Assembly (NCBI GenBank): GCA_026014605.1
Contig: JAOZIC010000030.1
Span: 1,763 to 8,107, forward strand
From: Candidatus Bathyarchaeota archaeon
Lineage (GTDB): Archaea; Thermoproteota; Bathyarchaeia; Bathyarchaeales; Bathyarchaeaceae
Length of the DNA stretch: 6,345 nucleotides
Reading direction: 5' to 3'
Part shown: positions 1 to 5,458 of the stretch, piece after piece
Layout: the number at the start of each line of letters is the position of its first letter
Position numbering within the stretch: the stretch's first letter is position 1
The notes under the pieces: generated by a model
Database searches by the model: none
The model's input: only the letters and a program-made list of their open reading frames with translations
What the model was told of the DNA's origin: nothing
Translations under genes and position numbers: made by a program

Positions 1-306
1 GTTTTGTTGTTGGCGTTCCCGATTATATTAAGGGACGTTAACGCCGAAAGCGCTTTGCTGTCCAGTTTGGGTATGGTTGCGATAGTTTCTGTTACGTATT
101 ATCTACGAATGGTGAAACGTGAAATCGACTTTAACCGCCTGCGGGTTGCTGTTGGAGGCGTATGTTTTGGCGCAGGATTACTGATAATTCTGCTTTCGTT
201 TGCGGTTATGCCGCCTTCAGTTCAGCTTATCGCAGTAGTTGTTGGTTTGGTTTCCATTGTTGGAGGCATCTTTAACATATTTGCGTCTTCACGTAAAATT
301 GATTAG
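1..306 (+). CDS. Small multi-pass membrane protein of unknown function, 5' end missing
   Basis: The reading frame is open from the first base of the window to a TAG at 304-306, giving 101 visible residues. Three hydrophobic stretches long enough to span a membrane lie at about residues 17-36, 49-69 and 73-95. The first ten residues (LLLAFPIIL after V1) look like the tail of another segment, so the true start is probably upstream. TTG codons at 4, 7 and 10 could start a shorter form, but no ribosome binding site can be seen. A basic loop (RMVKREIDFNRLR, about 36-48) and a basic C-terminal tail (SSRKID) suggest which parts face the cytoplasm. There are no catalytic motifs and I do not recognise the family. 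The next small membrane-protein gene begins 26-35 bp downstream on the same strand, which suggests one transcript. That it is a real gene is fairly secure; its function is unknown. Confidence 0.6.
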   Translation, partial: VLLLAFPIILRDVNAESALLSSLGMVAIVSVTYYLRMVKREIDFNRLRVAVGGVCFGAGLLIILLSFAVMPPSVQLIAVVVGLVSIVGGIFNIFASSRKID

Positions 307-341
307 AAAACAAAAGTATAGTAAATGGTGGTTTGGATAGG

Positions 342-644
342 TTGCCAAAAAAACGAAAAGAAAAGCAGATTTCTGTTCGCGCACCAGACTTTATTCCGAA
401 AAAAGAGCCAATCTTTAAGGACACAACAGGAACAGAAGCCCTAGACGTTTTCAAAGGCGCAGACATCGTAGGCAGATACTTCTCGTTTGTGATGATGGCG
501 TTTGGAATCTTTGTTACGGTGTTCTCAGTTTACAGCATCTCAACGTCCGTGGACATGCTTTTGAACCCCCTGTTCATCACAGTTTTGGGTTTGGTAGCTG
601 CCCTAAACATTTTCTGTGGACTATTGTTGCTTGCCAAAAAATAG
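342..644 (+). CDS. Small protein with two predicted membrane segments, function unknown
   Basis: This encodes about 100 residues. The N-terminal half is soluble and strongly basic (PKKRKEKQ at the start), with a mixed-charge stretch to about residue 44. Two hydrophobic segments follow, at about residues 45-66 and 75-97, and the protein ends in AKK. The likely topology has both ends in the cytoplasm. I prefer the TTG at 342 because the SD-like GGTGG at 327-331 lies 10 nt upstream and gives MPKKRK. A TTG at 333 in the same frame would add three residues but sits only 1 nt from that motif. The gene closely follows another small membrane protein on the same strand, so the two are probably co-transcribed. 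The last segments of both proteins share a GLV core and a basic tail, too little to claim homology. No family is recognised. Confidence 0.6.
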   Translation: MPKKRKEKQISVRAPDFIPKKEPIFKDTTGTEALDVFKGADIVGRYFSFVMMAFGIFVTVFSVYSISTSVDMLLNPLFITVLGLVAALNIFCGLLLLAKK

Positions 645-751
645 GTCACAATTGTTGAAATAGAATTCATTAACATAGTAAAGACAATCACTATTTTTCA
701 GTAGTCAACTATTATTCGAAATAACTAAAAACTATAACAAGTAAAATATTA
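645..751 (+). promoter_or_regulatory. AT-rich intergenic region with weak end and promoter signals
   Basis: This spacer separates the small membrane-protein genes from the beta-propeller gene. A weak 5-bp inverted repeat (ATAGT at 675-679, ACTAT at 690-694) runs into five T residues (694-698), which could end the upstream transcript. A TATA-like CTATTATT at 709-716 would put transcription start near 740, giving a short leader for the propeller gene. A second AT-rich patch, ACTATAAC at 731-738, is too close to the start codon to act as the TATA box of a normal leader. All of these signals are weak. Confidence 0.3.
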
Positions 752-2101
752 GTGGGGTTATGCACCGTGAACAGGCGCATTATAGTGATAATTGTTGTGT
801 TTTTGGTTATTCTGTTAGCAGCTTCATTGTTTGTTCTATTTGATAATGATGATGGCGTAGAATCAGAGTATAGTATCTGGCAAAACAGAATCGAAAATTT
901 TGCCACAGGATTAGCTGTGAACAATGGAAAAGTGTACATCATAGACATTTCGGGAAACATATGTAGTTATGGAACAGAATATGGTAACAAGAATTGGCAA
1001 GGTAGCATAGGAGCATATTGGGGAGAAGGCGTAACTGCATCCAACAGTATGGTGTATGGAGGCAAAGCCGCAGGAGAAGTTGGAGCGATAGACTCTAAAA
1101 GTGGACAATTCAAATGGAGTGCACATACGCAACATGATTCTACATGGGACAACAAAGCGCCTTCTAACATCACGGTTTTGGAGAACAGACTTTACATTAC
1201 AGCATACAGTTTTAACGTGTTCAATGCTACAACAGGAGAACTTCTTTGGGAATACGAAAAAAGTTACGGACAAGGCAAAAACGTAACTGCCCCTAACTCA
1301 CTGATTGGTTGGGCTTTTGAAGAAAACAGGGTGTTTGCTGTTGCTGGCGTAATTTTTGATGGATATTACATTTGTAGACTTAACCCAAACACGGGAACCA
1401 TAATCTGGAGCGTTCGCATCAGCGATTACATTCCCGGTCCACCAACGCTATACAAAGGGCAAGTCATTTTGACTAACGGAACAGGAACACAAACAGAAGT
1501 AATTAGTTTAAACGAAAACACAGGGGCGTTACTTTGGAGTTACAATGTTGGAGAATCAGTTATTAATCCAACAACAACCATCAACAATTTACTACTTTTT
1601 GAAACAAATAAGGGAAATGTTTACGCAATCAACATGTCAAATGGAAAACAAGCATGGAAAACCTATATCGACAACGACAACATTATTTCATTTGTTAATT
1701 CTGATAGACCACTCAAAGGATGTTCTGTACAAATTGATACTCAAAACCGAAGAGCAATTGCTGGTTTTGCGGTTAAGACACAATTGGGTGCATTTGTCCA
1801 AGAAGAGACCGATGAGTATGTTGGTTTTTTGTGTAGCTTAGATTTAGATAATGGAAGTATCGTTTGGGCACGTCAATTCTCAGGTAGTGGTGAAGCAGGT
1901 CACTTAAACGCGGACTTTTATTTTGCAATGTCAGAAAACAATGTCTTTTTGTCAACAGAATTCAACGATTTTTGGATTCTGGACAAATCAACAGGAGAGA
2001 TGCTTGAGCAACAACAGTTTGAGCATTATATTCTTCCACCAGTTGCAGATGGTGAAAAAGTGTATGTTGCCGCAGACTTGCATCTTGTGGCATTCAAATA
2101 A
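752..2101 (+). CDS. Membrane-anchored PQQ-like beta-propeller repeat protein, probably extracellular
   Basis: A protein of 449 residues. Residues 7-9 are basic (NRR) and are followed by a hydrophobic stretch at about 10-30, a signal-anchor or uncleaved signal peptide; the rest is polar and likely outside the cell. The body is built of repeats of the form (V/L)Y, then D or N, TG, and LLW. The blade-closing tryptophans are W82, W122, W166, W219, W262, W302 and W372. An eighth unit (DKSTGEMLEQQ, 411-421) has lost its Trp, and a closing strand VYVAADLHLVAFK ends the protein. This matches the PQQ-like/BamB-like propeller fold, a scaffold that often carries no cofactor; I see no basis for calling it a quinoprotein dehydrogenase. 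Several N-X-S/T sequons (for example at N158, N177 and N242) suit a surface glycoprotein. The start is uncertain: GTG at 752 has no SD, while GTG at 767 (MNRRII) has GGGG at 754-757. The partner or ligand is unknown. Confidence 0.8.
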   Translation: MGLCTVNRRIIVIIVVFLVILLAASLFVLFDNDDGVESEYSIWQNRIENFATGLAVNNGKVYIIDISGNICSYGTEYGNKNWQGSIGAYWGEGVTASNSMVYGGKAAGEVGAIDSKSGQFKWSAHTQHDSTWDNKAPSNITVLENRLYITAYSFNVFNATTGELLWEYEKSYGQGKNVTAPNSLIGWAFEENRVFAVAGVIFDGYYICRLNPNTGTIIWSVRISDYIPGPPTLYKGQVILTNGTGTQTEVISLNENTGALLWSYNVGESVINPTTTINNLLLFETNKGNVYAINMSNGKQAWKTYIDNDNIISFVNSDRPLKGCSVQIDTQNRRAIAGFAVKTQLGAFVQEETDEYVGFLCSLDLDNGSIVWARQFSGSGEAGHLNADFYFAMSENNVFLSTEFNDFWILDKSTGEMLEQQQFEHYILPPVADGEKVYVAADLHLVAFK

Positions 2102-2130
2102 CGCGCGTTCCTTAAGGGAAAGATTTGTTT
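2101..2130 (+). terminator. Candidate transcription end after the propeller gene
   Basis: Two perfect 8-bp palindromes, ACGCGCGT (2101-2108) and CCTTAAGG (2110-2117), sit directly after the stop codon. The second can be read as a small TTCC/GGAA stem (2108-2111 with 2117-2120). A T-rich patch at 2124-2130 follows. The stems are short, and archaeal termination depends mainly on T tracts, so this is only a candidate. Confidence 0.3.
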
Positions 2131-2137
2131 TAAAAAT
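2128..2137 (+). promoter_or_regulatory. lig: TATA-like box for the DNA ligase gene
   Basis: TTTAAAAATT lies within a purine/AT-rich stretch after GGGAAAGA, which could serve as a BRE. Start-site spacing typical of archaea would place initiation near 2158, just ahead of the SD-like GTGAGG (2164-2169). That gives a leader of about 20 nt before the TTG start at 2180. The geometry is good, but it is read by eye only. Confidence 0.45.
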
Positions 2138-2179
2138 TAATATCTTCGCAACTCATCTTAGTTGTGAGGACGTTTTCAG

Positions 2180-3940
2180 TTGAAGTACTCCCGTATCGCT
2201 GAGGCTTACGAAAAAATCGAGGCAACAACAAAAAGGCTAGAAATGACAGACTACCTAGTTGAACTGCTTAACGAATCGCGAACCGATTTAATCGAAAAAA
2301 TTGTTTACTTAACACAAGGCAAACTGTACCCAGACTTTGTTGGAATAGAAATCGGAATCGCAGAAAAACTGGCATTACGTGCAGTAGCAAAAGCGTCAGG
2401 TTACTCAGAAAAAGCCATAGAAAAAGACCTGCAAAAAACGGGAGACCTCGGAGAAACAACTCAAAAGTTCATGAACAAAAAAGCCCAGTCAACATTCTTT
2501 TCAACACCCCTAACCGTGCAAAGAGTCTACGAAACCCTAGACAAAATAGCAAACTCCACGGGTTCAGGCTCTGTAGACCTTAAACTATCCTTGTTGGCGG
2601 GGCTTTTATCTGACGCAAACCCAAGCGAAGCAAAATACATCGTAAGAACAGTAACAGGCAGCCTGCGGCTAGGAATCGCAGACATGACCGTGCTTGACGG
2701 TTTGGCAATAGCTTTTGGTGGCGGAAAAGAAACCCGTATTCAACTGGAAAGGGCATACAATATTAGTTCTGACCTTGGCAGAGTCGCAAAAGTAGTAGCA
2801 AACCAAGGACTGGAAGGAATCGAAAAATTCAAAGTAATGCCCGGAGAGCCGATTCGTCCCATGCTTGCAGAGCGGCTTAGCTCTTCTGAGGATATTTTGG
2901 AAAAGCTTGGAGGAAAATGCATAGCCGAATACAAGTACGACGGGGAGCGTGTTCAAGCTCATAAAATGGGCGATAAGGTGGTTTTGTTTTCGCGCAGACT
3001 GGAAAACATAACCGAGCAGTATCCAGACGGTGTCGAGTATATCCGTAACCATGTTAAAGCAAAAGAAGCAATCATCGAAGCCGAGGCGGTTGCGGTTGAT
3101 GCTCAAACTGGTGAAATGAAACCGTTTCAGGAACTTATGCACCGCAGACGAAAATATGGAATACAACAAGCCATGCAAGAACACCCCATCACATTGTTTG
3201 TGTTTGAGGTTCTGTACGTGGACGGAAACGACCTGACCTATGAGCCTTACCCTATTCGCCACGAGCAACTCAAACATGTTATTGATGAAACTAAGCATAT
3301 CCAAGTAGCCCAAAGCATCGTTGCAACAAACCCTGAGCAGCTTGAACAGTTTTTTGAAAAAACCGTTGAAGGCGGAAGCGAGGGCATAATGTGCAAATCG
3401 ACAAACGACGATTCCGTTTACCAAGCAGGAGCACGGGGTTGGCTTTGGATAAAATACAAACGTGACTACCGAACCGAAATGACCGACACCGTAGACTTGG
3501 TAGTAGTTGGAGCCCTGCACGGTAGAGGAAAACGTGCGGGAACCTATGGGACGTTTCTGTTGGCGGCTTACAACCCCGACGAGGACATCTTTGAGACAGT
3601 TACCAAAGTGGGCACAGGGTTCACCGATGCTGACCTTCAAAAACTGCCGGAGCTGTTGAATAAACACAGAATCAGTCACAAACATTCCCGAGTTAATTCT
3701 ATGCTTGATATGGATGTTTGGTTTGAGCCTTCAGTTGTTATAGAAATCAGGGGCGCAGAAATGACGCTTAGCCCAGTGCACACCTGCGCGATGAACGTAA
3801 TCCGCGAAGACAGCGGCGTTGCTATACGGTTTCCAAGGTTCACGGGCAAATACAGAATAGATAAAGCCGCCGAGGATGCGACAACAACCGAAGAAGTAAT
3901 TGAGATGTACAGAAGTCAACTCAAAAAAATAGACGGCTAA
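2180..3940 (+). CDS. lig: ATP-dependent DNA ligase (archaeal/eukaryotic ligase I type)
   Basis: Joins nicks in duplex DNA by forming an enzyme-AMP and then a DNA-adenylate, and acts in Okazaki fragment sealing and repair. The 586-residue length is normal for archaeal ligases. An N-terminal DNA-binding domain spans about 1-215. The adenylation domain follows, with motif I EYKYDGER at 250-257 (catalytic K252), motif Ia SRRLEN at 272-276 and nearby, the E302 region IIEAEAVAVD, motif III FEVLYVDG at 342-349, motif IV EGIMCKS at 401-407 and motif V WLWIKYKRDY at 421-430 (K425, K427). The C-terminal OB-fold ends in the typical RFPRFTGKYR...DKAAEDATTTEEV (550-573). Motif III has E343 where Asp is usual, a conservative change. 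The TTG start is supported by GTGAGG at 2164-2169, 10 nt upstream. All active-site motifs are intact, so it is probably functional. It converges on the reductase gene, 12 bp between stops. Confidence 0.97.
   Translation: MKYSRIAEAYEKIEATTKRLEMTDYLVELLNESRTDLIEKIVYLTQGKLYPDFVGIEIGIAEKLALRAVAKASGYSEKAIEKDLQKTGDLGETTQKFMNKKAQSTFFSTPLTVQRVYETLDKIANSTGSGSVDLKLSLLAGLLSDANPSEAKYIVRTVTGSLRLGIADMTVLDGLAIAFGGGKETRIQLERAYNISSDLGRVAKVVANQGLEGIEKFKVMPGEPIRPMLAERLSSSEDILEKLGGKCIAEYKYDGERVQAHKMGDKVVLFSRRLENITEQYPDGVEYIRNHVKAKEAIIEAEAVAVDAQTGEMKPFQELMHRRRKYGIQQAMQEHPITLFVFEVLYVDGNDLTYEPYPIRHEQLKHVIDETKHIQVAQSIVATNPEQLEQFFEKTVEGGSEGIMCKSTNDDSVYQAGARGWLWIKYKRDYRTEMTDTVDLVVVGALHGRGKRAGTYGTFLLAAYNPDEDIFETVTKVGTGFTDADLQKLPELLNKHRISHKHSRVNSMLDMDVWFEPSVVIEIRGAEMTLSPVHTCAMNVIREDSGVAIRFPRFTGKYRIDKAAEDATTTEEVIEMYRSQLKKIDG
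3923..3929 (-). terminator. Candidate minus-strand T-tract terminator inside the ligase 3' end
   Basis: A run of seven A on the plus strand reads as seven T on the minus strand, 24 nt past the stop codon of the reductase gene. U-rich tracts like this are the usual archaeal termination signal. It lies within the Lys-Lys codons of the ligase tail, so the run could simply reflect lysine codons. Confidence 0.35.
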
Positions 3941-3952
3941 CGAACACGGATA

Positions 3953-4606
3953 TCATTTAGCGCGGTAAACTAACCAGACAAGGTTTTTGTCGAATGTTTC
4001 GTTTTTTATCAACTCTAGGTTAAGGTTGTTAACTTCTTCAAAGATGTTGTAAGATTTAGTTCCAACAATCACGGGGTGAACAAGCAAACTGATTTCGTCA
4101 ACTAAGCCTTGGTTTAAAAGCAGGTTACCAAGTATTCGACCAGCGTCAACCAAAACCGTTTTTGCACCATATTTTTCTGAAATCAAGCTAAGCGCACGTT
4201 TCAGGTCTATATGGTCTTTTCCAACTACATGATAGTCGTAGTTTCTTTCCACAAGATGCTCCACATATTCTTGAGATGTTTGCTCTGAAACCAATACAAC
4301 AACGTCTCGGCAGTACTCAAGACGTCTGCAAGTGTGAAGAATACCCATTAAAACACATTTAGTGTCGGGGATAAACCAGTACGGAAGGTTTGGGTCTCGT
4401 TTTGGTTTTTTAAAATCCGATTCTTCTTCCAACGGAACAGAAACATTGAACAGTTCAACACCAACTTTCATGGTGTTTGAGCCAACTAAATGAGCATCAG
4501 ACTCGAATCTTCCTGCAAGACTGTAGTGCACTTGAAGGTTTGGCTCAAAATTTGTAAGTGAACCATCTAAACTAACTGAGTTGTGTAAAACCACTTTAGG
4601 CAACAT
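3953..4606 (-). CDS. RibD C-terminal domain / dihydrofolate reductase-fold protein
   Basis: A 217-residue single-domain protein of the RibD-C family, which includes the archaeal reductase of 2,5-diamino-6-ribosylamino-pyrimidinone phosphate in riboflavin synthesis (ArfC/RED). Family signatures are NSVSLDG at 9-15, VGSNTM at 41-46, RRLEYCRDVVVLVSE at 94-108, and VLVDAGRILGNLLLNQ then GLVDEISLLVHPVIVG at 151-182. The usual glycine-rich GGG(T)LN nucleotide-binding stretch reads DAGRILG here. No deaminase domain is attached, as in archaeal ArfC. ATG at 4606 is chosen because a G-rich SD-like run (minus-strand GGTTGGGGG) ends about 8 nt before it. A TTG at 4621 would add five residues but overlaps that run. 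No other riboflavin genes are visible, so an NAD(P)H-dependent reductase is likely but the substrate is unproven. It may belong to a sister clade acting on another pyrimidine or pterin. Confidence 0.85.
   Translation of the reverse strand: MLPKVVLHNSVSLDGSLTNFEPNLQVHYSLAGRFESDAHLVGSNTMKVGVELFNVSVPLEEESDFKKPKRDPNLPYWFIPDTKCVLMGILHTCRRLEYCRDVVVLVSEQTSQEYVEHLVERNYDYHVVGKDHIDLKRALSLISEKYGAKTVLVDAGRILGNLLLNQGLVDEISLLVHPVIVGTKSYNIFEEVNNLNLELIKNETFDKNLVWLVYRAK
3984..4007 (+). terminator. Candidate plus-strand T tracts ending the ligase transcript
   Basis: T5 at 3984-3988 and T6 at 4002-4007 lie 44-67 nt beyond the ligase stop codon, inside the 3' coding end of the convergent reductase gene. No GC stem precedes them. 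They are the nearest T tracts available to stop ligase transcription. Confidence 0.3.
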
Positions 4607-4648
4607 CAAAACAGCCCCCAACCAATCGCCAATATACCCACAGACGCC

Positions 4649-4657
4649 TTAAAATTT
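4649..4657 (-). promoter_or_regulatory. TATA-like box for the reductase gene
   Basis: On the minus strand the sequence reads AAATTTTAA, preceded by CCAAAC. Normal archaeal spacing would start transcription near 4627, giving a leader of about 20 nt that still contains the G-rich SD-like run at 4614-4622. The fit supports the ATG start at 4606. Confidence 0.4.
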
Positions 4658-4687
4658 GTTTGGAATTACGTTTCTGAAGATAAACCA

Positions 4688-4697
4688 AATTTAAAAG
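4688..4697 (+). promoter_or_regulatory. TATA-like box for the coiled-coil protein gene
   Basis: AATTTAAAAG follows GATAAACCA, which could contribute a BRE. Expected initiation falls near 4720, leaving a leader of about 60 nt before the ATG at 4780. It lies about 30 bp from the opposite-facing TATA-like box of the reductase gene. Confidence 0.4.
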
Positions 4698-4708
4698 GGC
4701 ATGCTTCA

Positions 4709-4722
4709 TACATCATAATGTA
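4709..4722. promoter_or_regulatory. Inverted repeat at the predicted start site (candidate operator)
   Basis: TACAT (4709-4713) and ATGTA (4718-4722) flank the 4-bp spacer CATA. The element overlaps the transcription start predicted from the TATA-like box at 4688-4697, a usual place for an archaeal repressor site. Short AT-rich inverted repeats also arise by chance, so confidence is low. Confidence 0.25.
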
Positions 4723-4731
4723 GTAATGTCC

Positions 4732-4750
4732 TGTTCACATGGCTTGAACA
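4732..4750. repeat. Perfect 6-bp inverted repeat in the leader of the coiled-coil gene
   Basis: TGTTCA (4732-4737) and TGAACA (4745-4750) are exact reverse complements separated by 7 bp. Placed between the predicted start of transcription and the SD, the element could be a protein-binding dyad or a small RNA hairpin. Its centre is about 39 bp before the ATG. No factor can be named. Confidence 0.35.
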
Positions 4751-4779
4751 CATCTGATAATGGTTAGAGGGAAGATACA

Positions 4780-5415
4780 ATGAGCGGAAACGAAGATAAA
4801 GAGCGAATAAAAAAAGCTGCGCAACTTCGAGAAATTGTAGAGAAACGCATCCAGAAACTACAATCAGAACTAGAAGAACAAAAACTGATACTCAGCCTAA
4901 TCGACACCACCCTAGTAAGCCAAAGCTTCAAAAGAGCCGAAGTCCAACAACCCGCCACCCCCCAAACTCAACCACAGGTTCAGCCTGCACCTAAACCAGT
5001 TACAGCGCCAAAGCCAGTGGTAACGCCATCCCCTGCGGCTGCGCCTCAACGAAGGGGTGTTCCACTGAAAACTGTGACGGGTGATGTTTTAGCAGAAATT
5101 TTTGCTGACAAAGACACCGTGCAGATAGTTTTTCCAACTGATAAAACCTTTGATGTATCGCTTCCGCCGTTTAGGTCGTTTTTTGTTGACCGTGTTTTGG
5201 CAAAGATGCAAGAAAAAGACCGCGAAGACGCCAGCAAAGGTCAGTTAACTCCGGACAAGATTTTGGCGTTTAGCATTAAACAGGATGGAGATGTGCTCAA
5301 GCAGATTACGATAAGAAATGTTCGACCGGAAAGGGCAAGGGAGCTCAAGTCGTCCCTTCGTTGGACATTAGAAAAGATGTATGAGCGCATGCAACAAAAA
5401 AACCAGCCAGCATAG
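4780..5415 (+). CDS. Unknown protein: N-terminal coiled coil, Pro/Gln-rich linker, C-terminal globular domain
   Basis: This encodes 211 residues with a clear three-part build. Residues 5-45 are a charged, heptad-like helix (LREIVEKRIQKLQSELEEQ) likely to form a coiled coil. Residues 54-92 are a flexible linker rich in Pro, Gln and Ala, with a near-tandem APKPVT/APKPVV at 70-81. Residues 93-205 look folded, with strand-like QIVFPTD and ILAFSIKQDG, the aromatic patch LPPFRSFFVDRVL (128-140) and a terminal amphipathic helix (RARELKSSLRWTLEKMYERM). There is no signal peptide or membrane segment, so it is probably cytoplasmic. The ATG start has AGAGGGA (4766-4772) 7 nt upstream, a good SD. I do not recognise the family. 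The layout suggests oligomerisation through the coil with the globular part carried as a partner- or nucleic-acid-binding module, but that is inference. It is divergent from the reductase and 43 bp before the radical SAM gene. Confidence 0.8.
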   Translation: MSGNEDKERIKKAAQLREIVEKRIQKLQSELEEQKLILSLIDTTLVSQSFKRAEVQQPATPQTQPQVQPAPKPVTAPKPVVTPSPAAAPQRRGVPLKTVTGDVLAEIFADKDTVQIVFPTDKTFDVSLPPFRSFFVDRVLAKMQEKDREDASKGQLTPDKILAFSIKQDGDVLKQITIRNVRPERARELKSSLRWTLEKMYERMQQKNQPA

Positions 5416-5416
5416 T

Positions 5417-5433
5417 GTTTTCTCTATTTTTTA
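5417..5433 (+). terminator. T-rich tract after the coiled-coil protein gene
   Basis: GTTTTCTCTATTTTTTA starts 2 nt after the TAG stop and contains T4 (5418-5421) and T6 (5427-5432) with no stem. It resembles a typical archaeal U-tract terminator. If it works only in part, the radical SAM gene 43 bp from the stop could still be read through. Confidence 0.45.
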
Positions 5434-5458
5434 TTATACATCAAACTGGGGAGCAAAC

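Noticed and set aside
911..1273. Minus-strand open frame of 120 codons inside the propeller gene
   Set aside because: Antisense to clear propeller repeats; its Cys- and Ser-rich translation mirrors them and shows no recognisable motif.
1545..1841. Plus-strand alternate frame of 98 codons in the propeller gene
   Set aside because: The overlapping frame carries intact propeller blades across the same bases; this one is low-complexity shadow sequence.
2149..2164. CAACT/AGTTG hairpin ahead of the ligase SD
   Set aside because: The stem is only 5 bp, and the predicted transcription start near 2158 would leave out one arm, so it cannot be supported as an RNA regulator.
2669..3685. Long minus-strand open frame of 338 codons
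   Set aside because: It lies wholly inside the well-supported ligase gene, has a Cys/Phe/His-rich composition with no domain sense, and is the expected antisense shadow of its codon bias.
5429..5438. TATA-like TTTTATTATA before the radical SAM gene
   Set aside because: Normal spacing would start transcription at about the ATG, which conflicts with the GGGGAG ribosome binding site upstream. The patch is better explained as part of the T-rich tract.
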